A stretch of DNA of 64,000 nt from Acidobacteriota bacterium (GCA_016185425.1 JACPNQ010000019.1:186001-250000), one strand, 5' to 3'; counted from the stretch's first letter, positions 17,801 to 26,643 are shown. The notes: generated by a model from the letters alone, not told the origin. Numbers and translations: made by a program.

Positions 17801-18093
17801 AGTACGTCGTCGACGCGAAGAGTGATACCGGAGCGGGTAAGGCGTTTGAAGCCGGCCGCAGTGACTTCGACGGTGTAGTCGTTCGGGCGGAGGAGCGGGG
17901 CGGCGAAAAGGCCTTCGCCGGAGGTGAGGACCTCGCGAGCAACTTCGCCGGTTTCGGTTCCGAGGATCCGGACTCGGGCGCCGGCAACGATGGCGCCGCT
18001 AGAGTCGTGGACGGCTCCGTTGATAGTGCCTGTGGAGGTTTGGGCCTGGGCAGAAAGAGCGAGGAGAAAGAGAGCGATGGAGTGGCGAAGCAT
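14839..18093 (-). CDS. TonB-dependent receptor, Oar-like
   Basis: A 1084-residue outer-membrane receptor of full family length. Signal peptide 1-17 (ending LSAQAQ); carboxypeptidase regulatory-like domain about 21-105 (GTINGAVHDSSGAIVAGARV); plug about 115-240 with LPLNGRNYLQLGG, N-A-F-L-L-D-G and S-N-Y-S-A-E-Y-G-A-S-A-G-A-V-V-T-V-V-T-K-S-G-T-N; then the barrel, ending in aromatic F (LQFGLKLIF). It differs from the barrel at 3800 by having the complete plug. It is divergent from the GMC dehydrogenase operon across 62 bases holding an AT-rich tract (AAGTATATATAGAG), a likely shared promoter region. Ligand unknown; uptake of saccharide-derived products is an inference from the neighbours. Confidence 0.9.
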   Translation of the reverse strand: MLRHSIALFLLALSAQAQTSTGTINGAVHDSSGAIVAGARVRILGTETGEVAREVLTSGEGLFAAPLLRPNDYTVEVTAAGFKRLTRSGITLRVDDVLNLRLNLEVGAISDAVTVTAGAELLEQTTNTVGQTIDNRTMQQLPLNGRNYLQLGGLTAGTVPNTRTRDQSFSAYGNRGLQNAFLLDGARNQNYLRGLDNRARDAIRPSLEAISEFKVQTSNYSAEYGASAGAVVTVVTKSGTNDFHGSALEFLRNNAFDARDFFLLPSAQRPLFIEHQFGGSAGGRIVKNRAWWHGAYQRTHISQGSAASGAVPLPQERAGAFTIPIYDPLTTRANPTGAGSIRDPFVNNTIPANRFDPLGKSLVDRYPNPQLPSAAINYFNNPLLSTRSHNATIRGDVKLSDKDTLFARWSLDQAAFTALPLLPPGVQTGVVRDVPARSYGIGYTRIITPTMVNEIRFAYNKVGLTQDATEKLEDLIPGALASTVKSGMPTINITGYAGIGARPANFDNVPVTKNSRVYNFSDNLSIVHGKQTTKIGFDFQYIDAPTFATLDGRGSFGFNGVFTQNPQRRPGSGSSVADILLGLPNSITTGTPSDANERAKNYYFYVQNDWNVTSRLTINAGLRYEITSPFYDANNRLANLVLDSGDPLYGQYVLAGDSRLPSALQKTDWNNLAPRAGFAYKALRGIVVRGGFGIFFAQDEGFGVSQRMTNNPPFVGFGGFALVSDQLNVSSTLPLSGKLPARPAPIDPAAYKLDPKATTQIRSWSTRFTLPYVEQWNLNIQKELTRDLVWEIGYVGNHGVKLYGAYEGNQPLPGPGAVNTRRPLSAIYSGSILKVDPWVTSNYQGVSTRLERRFSRGFSLLGVYTFGKSLDMQTTIDLCDGCTNSSGSGSITDTRNRRLNYGLSDHHTAHRMVISGFWDLPFGKGRQFITNGPGAHLAGGWAFSGITTLASGLPMTLNLNFDNANTGTANWPNRIANGKLENPTAGRWFDTSAFVFPAAYTIGNAGRNILTGPGTVSTDISLQRNFRIPLRETMRVEFRAEAFNLFNTPQLGQPALTLGTAQFGTISTTARANRQLQFGLKLIF

Positions 18094-18155
18094 CGGATTT
18101 GGCTAGGGGAAGTATATATAGAGCGAGAGTGCTCCGCTGTGATAGCGTGAACTTG

Positions 18156-18737
18156 ATGAAGCGGCGAAGCGTTTTTAAGTCGCTGCTGGGCGCATCGGCA
18201 CTTGCACCGGCGGCAGCGGCACAGACTCCTCCAACCTCGAACCAACCGACAGCGGACGACGCGTTTAAGATTGACCTCACCGTGCCGGACGCGGTGGCGG
18301 ATCCACGGCACAGGTTTTTTACTCCGCAGCAGTATGCGACGCTCGGAAAACTTTGTGACCTATTGGGCCCTGCTTATAACAGCAAGCCCTCGGCGAAGGA
18401 AGCGGAGACGCCGCAGTTCCTCGATTTCCTGCTGGCCGCGTCGCCGGCCGAGCGGCAAATTCTCTATGCGCAGGGGTTGGATCAATTGGATATTGAAGCG
18501 CGATTGCGCAACGGCAAGGCATTCGCCGAGTTAAGCGAATCCGACGCTGCGCAACTGCTTGCGCCGCTCAAGGACAAATGGACCTGGAAGGCTCCGAAGG
18601 AACTATTGCCGCGCTTTTTGCGCGAGGCGAAGAATGACGTGATGCGTGCGACGATGAACTCGAAAGTGTATGCGGACGCGGCCGCCGGATCGCGTCGCGC
18701 CACCGGCGTCAACACGTACTGGGACGTCATCGAGTAA
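18156..18737 (+). CDS. Gluconate 2-dehydrogenase subunit 3 family protein
   Basis: A 193-residue exported small subunit. The N-terminus MKRRSVFKSLLGASALAPAAAA is a twin-arginine-like signal. The body (FFTPQQYATLGKLCDLLGPAYNSKPSAKEAETPQFLDFLLA) is the gluconate-2-dehydrogenase gamma-subunit fold, which escorts and supports a GMC flavoprotein partner. That partner is the next gene, 3 bases downstream. The start at 18156 is preferred over an in-frame ATG at 18099 because it gives the export signal directly. Export of the flavoprotein as a hitchhiker on this Tat signal is known for the family and inferred here. Confidence 0.85.
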   Translation: MKRRSVFKSLLGASALAPAAAAQTPPTSNQPTADDAFKIDLTVPDAVADPRHRFFTPQQYATLGKLCDLLGPAYNSKPSAKEAETPQFLDFLLAASPAERQILYAQGLDQLDIEARLRNGKAFAELSESDAAQLLAPLKDKWTWKAPKELLPRFLREAKNDVMRATMNSKVYADAAAGSRRATGVNTYWDVIE

Positions 18738-18740
18738 AAC

Positions 18741-20324
18741 ATGAGACAAGACTACGACGTCGTCATTATCGGATCTGGCGCATCCGGCGGCATGGCCGCG
18801 TATGTATTGTGCAAAGCGGGCGTGAAGTGCCTGATGCTCGATGCGGGACCGATGGTGGACATGCAGCGCCACCGCACCATGAAGGCTGTGTATGAGCTGC
18901 CGTATCGCGGGTTCAATAAGCCAGGACGGTTTCCGCACATCACGCAGGCATCGGAGTTCGACGCCAACATGTGGATCGACGAGAAGGCCAATCCGTACAG
19001 CTATCCGGAGAACGATCCTTACTACTGGGTCCGGATACGGATGATCGGCGGAAAGACGCTGCGGTGGGGGCGTGCGTCGTGGCGGCTGAGCAACTACGAG
19101 TTTAAGGGCAAAGACCACGACGGCTTCGGAGAGAACTGGCCAGTAACGTTGGAAGAGCTCTCGCCGTTCTATGATCGCGTGGAGCCGATCTTCCGAGTCA
19201 GCGGGCGCAACGAGGGTTGGCCGCAGATGCCGGACGGGAAGATCACCCCAGACGAGTCGCGCGACTCGTTGAGCGTGCAGCGTTTCAAGGCCGCGGCGGC
19301 GAAGCTCGGCGTGCCGACGACGAAGCCGCGCCGCGCGACGGGTACGTTGGCGTCGTCGGTGAATCTGCTGTTGCCGGATGCGCTGGCGACCGGCAACCTG
19401 ACGATCGTTCCGAACGCAATTGTGCGCGAGATCGGGATTGATGCAACCACGGGGAAAGTAAACGCCGTGCATTTCGTCGATCGGCGCAATCACCGTGAGT
19501 TCAGCATTCCAACCAAGGTGCTGATGCTGGGTGCGTCGACGCTGGAGACAACCAGGCTGCTGCTGAATTCGCGGTCACGGCTCTTTCCAAACGGGCTGGC
19601 GAATTCGAGCGGAGTACTTGGGCACTACCTCTTCGATCAGTTCTATGTGAAGAACACGGTGGTGGCTATTGTGCCGGAAGCGCGCGGCGGCAAGGGCGGG
19701 CGAACGCTGATGGGCGGCGGCGGATACATCCCGCGGTTCCGCAACTTGACGGCCAAGGATAAAAACTTCATCCGCGGTTACGCCTTCGACTTTGGGAGCG
19801 GCGGCACGCCAAGCCCGGAGCTACTGCCGGCCTATGGCAGCGACCTGATGAAGATGGTGGATGAACTGCAGGGTACAGCTTTCTCGATGACGACGATGGG
19901 CGAGGGCCTGCCGCGGTGGGAACACAAGGTCAGCATCCATCCGGCGCTGAAGGACGACTGGGGTATTCCCTCGCTGCACATCGAGCAGAAGTACACAGAC
20001 AACGAGTTCAACATGGCGAAGGACGCCATGGAGACTGGCGCGGCGGCGTGCGAGGGCGCGGGCTTCGAAGTGCTGGCCAAGCATTGGGAGATGGTGCCGC
20101 CCGGCGAGAGCATTCACGAGCTGGGGACTTGCCGGATGGGCGCGGACCCGAAGAAGTCCGTGTTGAATTCCTGGAACCAGGCGCATGACGTGAAGAACCT
20201 GTTCGTGCTGGACGGGTCCGCGTTTGTTTCCGGCGGCGCACAGAATCCGACACTGACGATTCTCGCCCTGACGATGCGCGCGTCGGAATACCTGATGGAG
20301 CAGAAGAAGAAGGGGCAGATTTGA
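18741..20324 (+). CDS. GMC family FAD-dependent oxidoreductase (sugar/alcohol dehydrogenase)
   Basis: A 527-residue flavoprotein. The dinucleotide fold G-S-G-A-S-G-G is at 11-17 ([13 protein letters not shown]). Substrate-domain motifs include the [14 protein letters not shown] segment and, near the C-terminus, [16 protein letters not shown] and [13 protein letters not shown], which carry the active-site His/Asn region of the gluconate/fructose dehydrogenase branch. It has no signal of its own, consistent with co-export with the upstream Tat subunit. The downstream gene is a multiheme cytochrome c whose ATG overlaps the stop. Together they look like a periplasmic dehydrogenase that passes electrons from a sugar or sugar acid into the respiratory chain. 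Confidence 0.9.
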   Translation: MRQDYDVVIIGSGASGGMAAYVLCKAGVKCLMLDAGPMVDMQRHRTMKAVYELPYRGFNKPGRFPHITQASEFDANMWIDEKANPYSYPENDPYYWVRIRMIGGKTLRWGRASWRLSNYEFKGKDHDGFGENWPVTLEELSPFYDRVEPIFRVSGRNEGWPQMPDGKITPDESRDSLSVQRFKAAAAKLGVPTTKPRRATGTLASSVNLLLPDALATGNLTIVPNAIVREIGIDATTGKVNAVHFVDRRNHREFSIPTKVLMLGASTLETTRLLLNSRSRLFPNGLANSSGVLGHYLFDQFYVKNTVVAIVPEARGGKGGRTLMGGGGYIPRFRNLTAKDKNFIRGYAFDFGSGGTPSPELLPAYGSDLMKMVDELQGTAFSMTTMGEGLPRWEHKVSIHPALKDDWGIPSLHIEQKYTDNEFNMAKDAMETGAAACEGAGFEVLAKHWEMVPPGESIHELGTCRMGADPKKSVLNSWNQAHDVKNLFVLDGSAFVSGGAQNPTLTILALTMRASEYLMEQKKKGQI

Positions 20325-20818
20325 TGCGGCTGGTTGTTTTGTTGGCCGGGGTCGCGATCGCGGCGTGGATCGGGTTGGCGCAGACTCCGCCCGAAGCGCC
20401 GGCGCAACCGATTCCGTACAGCCACAAGCATCATGCGGGCACGTTGAAACTCCAGTGCACGTTTTGCCATGAGAACAAGGAACCCGGCGAGACGATGGGG
20501 ATTCCAGCCGCCGCGAAATGCATGGGCTGCCACAAGTCCGTGAAGACGGATTCACCGCATATTCAGAAACTGGCCGATTTCAATGAGAAGAATCGGCCAG
20601 TGCCGTGGAAGCGGGTTTATCAGATTCCGAGTTACGTATTCTTCTCGCACAAAGCGCATTTACAAGCCGGCGGCAATTGTACGGAATGCCACGGAGCGGT
20701 GGCGGAGCGGGAAGTGCTCCGCAAGGAAGTGCCGACGAATATGGGGGCGTGCATGGAGTGCCATCAGAAGAAGAAGGCGCCGAATGACTGTACTTTCTGC
20801 CACGAGCAGAGGAATTAG
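20324..20818 (+). CDS. Five-heme periplasmic cytochrome c
   Basis: A 164-residue protein with an N-terminal signal ([20 protein letters not shown]) and five CxxCH heme-attachment motifs in order: CTFCH, CMGCH, CTECH, CMECH, CTFCH. Distal His residues occur in F-S-H-K-A-H and Y-S-H-K-H-H, as in cytochrome c7/c3-like proteins. The ATG at 20324 shares a base with the stop of the GMC gene (TGATG), so translation is probably coupled. Inferred role: electron acceptor for the GMC dehydrogenase. This replaces the three-heme cytochrome subunit of classical gluconate dehydrogenases. Its stop overlaps that of the convergent receptor gene. Confidence 0.9.
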   Translation: MRLVVLLAGVAIAAWIGLAQTPPEAPAQPIPYSHKHHAGTLKLQCTFCHENKEPGETMGIPAAAKCMGCHKSVKTDSPHIQKLADFNEKNRPVPWKRVYQIPSYVFFSHKAHLQAGGNCTECHGAVAEREVLRKEVPTNMGACMECHQKKKAPNDCTFCHEQRN

Positions 20819-23448
20819 TATTCGAACTGGATCATGAACTGCACCTGGCGGGCGGGGAGACTCTCCAGGATGCCCCGATACGTGGGTAGTCCATAGTAAG
20901 GGCTTAGACGTTCGGCATTGGTGTGATTGGTGAGGTTAAAGCTCTCTACCCCGAATTGGAGCACCGCGCGTTCTTCCATGAGCGGGATCGTTTTCATCAC
21001 GCGAAGGTCTAGGCTCGCATTGATTGGTCCGAGCGTGGGGTTGCGCATCATACCGGCGGGCCGGGCGGTGATGGGGTAGGCTCCGGTACGGGCAGGGTCT
21101 GTCGTGAGCAGCGCGTTCAACGGGCGGCCTGAGCCGAGGGTGAAGATTGGAGCGATGGTGAGCCGTTCGATAAGCCACGGGAATTCGAACAGCGCGCTGA
21201 GCGCAAGCCGGTTCGACTGGTGCTGGCGGGAGAGCGCCCAGTCCTTACGGATGTTATTGGGATCGCTGGGCTGCTCGTCGAAGTCGGAACCGTCGTCATG
21301 TGTGCGGCCCCAGTTGTAGGTAGCGAGGTAGGCGAGCTCTTTCGAGAGGCGGCGGTTTAGCGTAACCGAGACGCCTTCGTAACTGCTCCGGCCGGTCTGT
21401 TCGAGCTGGTAGAGTCGCGTACGTGGCAAGTGGAAACCGCGAATGGCGTTGGCCTCCACGCTCAGCGACGTGTCCTTGCCGAAGCCGTATTCAAAGCCGC
21501 CCGATGCTTTGCGGCTGTAGGTGGATGGGAAATTGGATGCTGCACGGTAGGTCAGATGTGGGAGGCCGGGAACCGGATCGGTGCGCGTCCATTGCCAGGC
21601 ACGAACCGCATCAGCGCCCGCTCCGTATTGCTCAAAGCCCTGGATACCGTCCTTCTGCAACGCGTCATTCAACCATGCGAGCGGGTAGCGGTCATAGAAA
21701 TGTCCGAAGCCCGCGCGAATCACGAATGGACGCGTTGCGCTGGGCCGCCACGCGAGGCCGGCACGCGGCGAGACATTGTTGGAGCTTGGGGAAAGGCCGC
21801 TCGGCATGCGCTGGCGATCGAAGCGGGCGCCGATCTCGAGCAGAAGCCGTGGATGGATCTGCCAGCGATCCTGCAGCCATACGCCCAAGGGAACCGTAGC
21901 CATGCGCGTGGCGGGGTTGCCGAAGGCCTGAATGTAGAGATCGGGTCGCCCCATGAGAAGATCATTCACCGTTGGGAATACGAAGATGCCGCTGTAGCGA
22001 TGCCGGAGCGAACCATCGAGCGTCACCCAATGCACGTCCGCACCGACGCTGATACGGTGGCCGCGGAAGGCCGCGCTGAAGCTATCGATGATTTGATAGT
22101 GCCGTTCGGTGCGGTCCGCATTGAAGCGGTGAAACGAGCCCATAGAGATCACGCCAGGCACCTCGATGAGTGGGCCGGAGCCGTTCGGCGTGAGTTGAGA
22201 AGTTCGCTCGGCAACTTGCAGGCGGACATCGTTGACGATGGCAGGTGTGATGACGCGGAGCCAGTTGGATACCAGGGAATGATCGGCGGTGAGGCTGCTG
22301 CCCTGGGCGGACCGATCCGCGAAGTTATCGGGTCCCTGGACCTCGCCGCTCGTGCGGCCGCGGGAAAAGGCATAGCGGGCGGAGAGAGTGTCGCGCTCGT
22401 TGAACTGATGGTTGAGCTTGAGCGAGAGTTCCGTGCCGCGCGTGCTGGTGGGATATAGGCCGCGGTAGGCCGACGGAATACGCGCGACGACATCAGCCGC
22501 GACGTTGGACCACTCCTCAGCAGATTCCGATTCGTATTCAACGGCGCCGGCAATGAACGTCCGGTGTTGTTTCAATGGACCGTTGGCAGACACGCCGGGC
22601 TGATAACGCCGGAAGCGCGGACGTGTCGATGTGCTGACTTCAGAGCGCTGCGCGTTGGTGATCTCGTTCTGCCCGAAAAACGTGACATCACCGTGCCAGA
22701 TATTGACGCCGGAGCGAGTGACCATGTTGAGCATGCCGCCGGACGCGCCGCCCAACTCGGCGCCGAATGCGGCGGTGGCAACGCGGAACTCCTGAACCAT
22801 TTCGAGGCCGACGGCGACGCGATTGCCGCCGGTCGTTTCGTCGCGGTTGTCCATGCCATCAATGAGGATGGCGTTGTTGCGCGGGCGCATTCCGCCAGAG
22901 GTGAACCCACTGTCGCCGAGCGCCGTGCGCGTGCCGGTCATTGTCCGCTGGGAACTGGTGCCAGCGGAGGGCGCGACCGCGGGAGCGGCGAGGACGAAGT
23001 TCAGATAGTTCCGGCTTCGGGCTGGGGCTTCTTCGATGCGTTCGCTGCCGAGGGCAACGCTAGCGCTGGAGGCAGTGAGATCGATGGCTTCGGGAGTTTC
23101 GTTGACTTCGATCCGTTCGGTAAGGCCGGCCGGCGCGAGCTCGATATCGCGATGAATGACCTGGCCAACGGAAAGTGGGAAAGCCTGTGTCTGTACGACA
23201 GAAAAACCTGGCGCGGAAACGGTGATCGCGTACGAGCCGGGCTGTAGACCGCGAAAGGTAAATTGGCCGTCCGCCGATGTAGCCGCGCGGCGTTCGGATG
23301 CTGTGTCCTGATTGCGCGCGGTGACCTGCGCACCGGGAACCATGGCGCCGGTGCGATCCCTAACCGCGCCCTGCAGCGAACCCGAGGAAGACGTGGTCTG
23401 CGCCCACGCCAACGGGACGAGCAGTGTGAAGAGAAAAAACAGTGGCAC
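20815..23448 (-). CDS. TonB-dependent receptor-like protein with carboxypeptidase regulatory domain
   Basis: An 877-residue outer-membrane protein. Signal peptide 1-16; carboxypeptidase-like domain about 22-105 (GSLQGAVRDRTGAMVPGAQV); plug about 115-270 with ARSRNYLNFVLAAP, N-A-I-L-I-D-G-M-D-N-R-D and F-G-A-E-L-G-G-A-S-G-G-M-L-N-M-V-T-R-S-G-V-N; barrel to the end (VQFMIQFEY). Start codon GTG at 23448. It lies 33 bases downstream of the esterase/SMP-30 gene on the same strand, so the two may form an operon in which the receptor takes up what the exported enzyme releases (inference). Confidence 0.88.
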   Translation of the reverse strand: MPLFFLFTLLVPLAWAQTTSSSGSLQGAVRDRTGAMVPGAQVTARNQDTASERRAATSADGQFTFRGLQPGSYAITVSAPGFSVVQTQAFPLSVGQVIHRDIELAPAGLTERIEVNETPEAIDLTASSASVALGSERIEEAPARSRNYLNFVLAAPAVAPSAGTSSQRTMTGTRTALGDSGFTSGGMRPRNNAILIDGMDNRDETTGGNRVAVGLEMVQEFRVATAAFGAELGGASGGMLNMVTRSGVNIWHGDVTFFGQNEITNAQRSEVSTSTRPRFRRYQPGVSANGPLKQHRTFIAGAVEYESESAEEWSNVAADVVARIPSAYRGLYPTSTRGTELSLKLNHQFNERDTLSARYAFSRGRTSGEVQGPDNFADRSAQGSSLTADHSLVSNWLRVITPAIVNDVRLQVAERTSQLTPNGSGPLIEVPGVISMGSFHRFNADRTERHYQIIDSFSAAFRGHRISVGADVHWVTLDGSLRHRYSGIFVFPTVNDLLMGRPDLYIQAFGNPATRMATVPLGVWLQDRWQIHPRLLLEIGARFDRQRMPSGLSPSSNNVSPRAGLAWRPSATRPFVIRAGFGHFYDRYPLAWLNDALQKDGIQGFEQYGAGADAVRAWQWTRTDPVPGLPHLTYRAASNFPSTYSRKASGGFEYGFGKDTSLSVEANAIRGFHLPRTRLYQLEQTGRSSYEGVSVTLNRRLSKELAYLATYNWGRTHDDGSDFDEQPSDPNNIRKDWALSRQHQSNRLALSALFEFPWLIERLTIAPIFTLGSGRPLNALLTTDPARTGAYPITARPAGMMRNPTLGPINASLDLRVMKTIPLMEERAVLQFGVESFNLTNHTNAERLSPYYGLPTYRGILESLPARQVQFMIQFEY

Positions 23449-23481
23449 CGCACTCAGGATAGCGAAGCTGCCCGCCAGGTA

Positions 23482-25218
23482 CTAAAGGCGAGGCATGGGT
23501 GGCTTGACGGGAGCCCAGGAGTAGACGCCTTTGCGCTTGATCTCGCGTTTGTACACCCGATCGACCGACGTAGCATAAAGCGTCGTGAGGTCGGGCCCGC
23601 CGAAGACCACGTTAGAGAGTTTCGCGGCTTGGGGCTTATTGAGGATAGCGACGACGCGGCCAGGCTGGTCGCAGATCTGGAGGCCGATTCCGGTGGCGAC
23701 GTAGATATGGCCGTCGGTGTCGACAGTGAGGCCATCGGCGCCGGTGGCACTGGATTCGTCAGCGACTTCGAGGTGATGGAACGGTTGTCCGTTCGAGAGC
23801 GAGCCGTCGTCATTGACGGAGAATGACCAGACCCAGCGGCCGCGGGAATCGCAGACGTTGAGGAGCGTCTGGTCCGTGGAGAGGAGAATGCCGTTGGGGA
23901 ATTCGAGTCCGTCGTGAACTACCTTTTTGTTGCCGTTGGTATCGAGGAACCAGATCTTCTTGTTGCGAGGGTCTGTGAACCAGATTTGGCCTTTGGCGTT
24001 CAGACAGAGGTCGTTCGATTCAACACCGGTGGCGAGAACGGTCTCGGCCCCGTCCATGGACCACGCGACGATTTGTTTCTTACCGTTCTGGCAGCCGTAG
24101 AGACGGCCGTCGGCGCCGAACATGAGACCGTTGGCGCCACCGCTGTTCTCCTTGAAGACGGTGACTCTGCCGTCAAGGCCGATTTTGTGGATGCGGTTGT
24201 TGGGAATATCAGTAAAGAACACCTGGCCGGTTTTGTCGACTGCTGGGCCTTCGGTGTAGCCGTAGCCCGAGCCGACGAGTTCCCAATCCTTGCCCGGGAT
24301 GAGGCCGGTGTTGAGCCAGTGGCGATCGCTGGTGTTGATTGGGCGGGCTACGGGCTTGGGAAAATCCTTCCAGAGCCAGCGGAGGGCGTCCGGGAGAATG
24401 GCCGAGCCATGCTTGGAGTTGTGGGCTTCGGTACCTTTGATGAACTTCGATTCGTACCCGGCCCATTCCAGGGAGCGTGCCATGTCCTGGTTGGCGATCC
24501 ACCAGCTTCCGCCGTAAATGTCGTTGTCGTTGGAGCCATCCTGGAGGAAAACACGTAGCGGCTTTGGCTCGAACTTGCGGATGTGAGTGGGAAGGATCTG
24601 CGCACCGCGAAGGTTGACGAAACTGCCGATGAAGCTGAGAACGCGGCGGAACTGATCCGGACGCGACCAGGCAGCGTTGAATGCGGCGATGCCGCCGCTG
24701 GACGATCCCGCGAGACCGTAGTGGTCGGGGTTCTTCGAAAGGCTGTAGGACTTGCCGGCTTCGGGCAGGATCTCCTCGATGAGGAAGCGAGCATAGCGGT
24801 CGCCGAGGCCGTCGTATTCGAGGCTGCGGTTGTAACGGCCCTGGGCGTTGCCGTTCGCGCCAGGAAGAACGCCCGGGTTGATGAAAATCGCGATGATCGG
24901 CGGCAGGTCCTTTTTGTGGATCAGATTGTCGAGCACGACAGGCACTTTGAAGCCGTTGCCATCTTCCCGGATCATCCCGCCGCCGTCCTGGAAGATCATA
25001 ACGGGCGCGGGAGTGGCGGACGAGTATTGAGCGGGGACATAGACCCAGTAGTCACGTGTGGTGCCGGGGAAGAGTTTGCTATTCGTCCATTTGTGGGCGG
25101 TAATGGTGCCTTTCGGCACACCTTCCTGACGGAAGGAATCGGGACCCTGCTTGTATTCTTCCTGCGCGAGGAGAGGCGCGGCGGAGGCGAGAATGGAGAC
25201 AAATTTGCGGCGCTGCAT
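23482..25218 (-). CDS. Exported esterase (enterochelin-esterase-like) fused to SMP-30/gluconolactonase
   Basis: A two-domain exported protein of 578 residues (582 if the upstream ATG at 25230 is used). After a signal (MQRRKFVSILASAAPLLAQ), residues about 20-285 form an alpha/beta-hydrolase of the esterase D/enterochelin esterase type, with the nucleophile motif GLAGSSSGGIAAF, an acid in LQDGSNDND and a His near AHNSKHG. Residues about 300-560 form an SMP-30/gluconolactonase six-bladed propeller (GYTEGPAVDKTGQVFFTDIPNNRIH, GANGLMFGADGRLYG, L-E-F-P-N-G-I, ATGADGLTVDTDGHIYV). Such fusions fit a sequential ester and lactone hydrolysis, for example of acylated sugar acids; the substrate is not evident. 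It is divergent from the sulfatase, with 21 bases between starts. Confidence 0.88.
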   Translation of the reverse strand: MQRRKFVSILASAAPLLAQEEYKQGPDSFRQEGVPKGTITAHKWTNSKLFPGTTRDYWVYVPAQYSSATPAPVMIFQDGGGMIREDGNGFKVPVVLDNLIHKKDLPPIIAIFINPGVLPGANGNAQGRYNRSLEYDGLGDRYARFLIEEILPEAGKSYSLSKNPDHYGLAGSSSGGIAAFNAAWSRPDQFRRVLSFIGSFVNLRGAQILPTHIRKFEPKPLRVFLQDGSNDNDIYGGSWWIANQDMARSLEWAGYESKFIKGTEAHNSKHGSAILPDALRWLWKDFPKPVARPINTSDRHWLNTGLIPGKDWELVGSGYGYTEGPAVDKTGQVFFTDIPNNRIHKIGLDGRVTVFKENSGGANGLMFGADGRLYGCQNGKKQIVAWSMDGAETVLATGVESNDLCLNAKGQIWFTDPRNKKIWFLDTNGNKKVVHDGLEFPNGILLSTDQTLLNVCDSRGRWVWSFSVNDDGSLSNGQPFHHLEVADESSATGADGLTVDTDGHIYVATGIGLQICDQPGRVVAILNKPQAAKLSNVVFGGPDLTTLYATSVDRVYKREIKRKGVYSWAPVKPPMPRL

Positions 25219-25232
25219 GACTTGAGTCATGC
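25215..25232. promoter_or_regulatory. Palindrome in the esterase/sulfatase divergent gap
   Basis: GCATGACT (25215-25222), two bases, AGTCATGC (25225-25232): perfect 8-base arms. It occupies nearly the whole gap between the divergent esterase and sulfatase genes and contains both possible ATGs of the esterase. It could be an operator for a shared regulator, or a by-product of the two ATG codons; the length of the arms favours the former. Confidence 0.45.
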
Positions 25233-25239
25233 TATCGCA

Positions 25240-26643
25240 ATGACGCGTAGAGAACTAATTGGTTCCGCGGCTCTGCTGCCCATCCAGGCGCAGGCCCGGA
25301 GGCCGAATGTGCTGCTGGTGCTGAGCGACGACCACAGTTACCCGTACCTGGGTTGTTATGGGTATCCGATCCGCACACCGGTGCTCGACGACTTTGCGCG
25401 CAAAGGGCTGCGTTGCGACCGGATGTTCACGGCGGCCCCGCAGTGCGTGCCATCGCGAGCCGCGATAATGTCGGGGCGGATGCCAGTGGCGATCCGCATG
25501 GGCCGCTTCTCTTCCCCGCTCCCGCCGGATGTCGTGACGTTCCCGGAGCTCATGCGGCAGGCCGGCTACTTCACGGGGGTTTGCCGGCGGAATTACCACC
25601 TGGATGGTCCGCCGAATGCGGCGAATTCACAGCCCGTATTCGACAAATACGACTTGCAGACATTCGCCCGGCGGATGGACTGGGTGGACCGGAGCGCACG
25701 GCGAGACCTGACCGCCGCAAAGATGAACGAGTTCTTCGACAAGAAACCGGCTGAGAAGCCATTCTTCCTGTGGGTGAATTTCAACGATCCGCATCACGTT
25801 TGGGATGCCGATGCGATTCCCGATCCGTACGATCCGAAGACGCTGCCGCTGCCAAAGCATTTTCCGGATCTGCCGGGGCTCCGCGAAGATTTCGCGAAAT
25901 ACCTGGGCGAGATCACGCGGGCGGATGATGAATTTCGGATGGTGCTTGACGTACTGACCAGGCGCGGGTATCGGGACAACACACTGGTGATCTTTATGGG
26001 CGATAACGGAATGGCGCTGCCGCATGGGAAGGGATCGTTGTATGACCCGGGTTTGAATGTGCCGTTCCTGGTGCAGTGGCCGGGGGTTGTGAACCCTGGG
26101 CGGGCGACAACGGAACTGTTATCCGGAGAGGACATCGCACCATCGGTCCTGGAGGCCGTGGGGTTGCCGGTGCCAAAGGCAATGTCCGGGCACAGTTTCC
26201 TGAACCTGCTGCGCGGGCAAAGGTATGAGGGGCGGCGGTACATCTTCGGCCAGCGAGGACCCCACGGCAACACACCAATGACGGCGAATACAAAATCGTC
26301 CAACTTCGATCTTTCGCGCTGTGTGCGCACGCAGCGGTGGAAGCTGATCTACAACTGCACGCCGCATATGGAGTATTCGCCCGTGGACTCCGCAAACGAT
26401 CCGGGTTGGAAGCAGATGAAGGCGGCGCATGCGGCGGGGAAACTGCCTATCGAGCTGGATCGTGCGTATTTCACGCTTCCGCGACCGGTGCTGGAGTTGT
26501 TCGACTTGGACAACGATCCGTCGGAGCTGAGTAATCTGATCGGCAGGCCGGAGCACTCCGCGATACAGTCGGAGTTGCTGCGGGCGCTGACGGAGAAGAT
26601 GATTCTCGATTACGACTTCCTGCCGCTACCGCTGGCGAATTAG
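25240..26643 (+). CDS. Sulfatase (arylsulfatase/formylglycine type)
   Basis: A 467-residue type I sulfatase. The metal-binding D30-D31 follow the first strand (PNVLLVLSDDHS). The signature C69-V-P-S-R-A-A-I-M-S-G-R carries the cysteine converted to formylglycine. Later motifs include V-N-F-N-D-P-H-H-V-W-D, V-I-F-M-G-D-N-G and a C-terminal E-L-F-D-L-D-N-D-P-S-E-L-S-N-L. The N-terminal M-T-R-R-E-L-I-G-S-A-A is too short for a full signal but resembles a clipped Tat leader; export is likely but not certain. The sulfated substrate is unknown; a sulfated glycan fits the nearby sugar transporter and SMP-30 esterase. Confidence 0.9.
   Translation: MTRRELIGSAALLPIQAQARRPNVLLVLSDDHSYPYLGCYGYPIRTPVLDDFARKGLRCDRMFTAAPQCVPSRAAIMSGRMPVAIRMGRFSSPLPPDVVTFPELMRQAGYFTGVCRRNYHLDGPPNAANSQPVFDKYDLQTFARRMDWVDRSARRDLTAAKMNEFFDKKPAEKPFFLWVNFNDPHHVWDADAIPDPYDPKTLPLPKHFPDLPGLREDFAKYLGEITRADDEFRMVLDVLTRRGYRDNTLVIFMGDNGMALPHGKGSLYDPGLNVPFLVQWPGVVNPGRATTELLSGEDIAPSVLEAVGLPVPKAMSGHSFLNLLRGQRYEGRRYIFGQRGPHGNTPMTANTKSSNFDLSRCVRTQRWKLIYNCTPHMEYSPVDSANDPGWKQMKAAHAAGKLPIELDRAYFTLPRPVLELFDLDNDPSELSNLIGRPEHSAIQSELLRALTEKMILDYDFLPLPLAN

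Noticed and set aside
24583..25239. N-terminal extension of the sulfatase frame
   Set aside because: Antisense to the esterase gene; the sulfatase fold begins at 25240.
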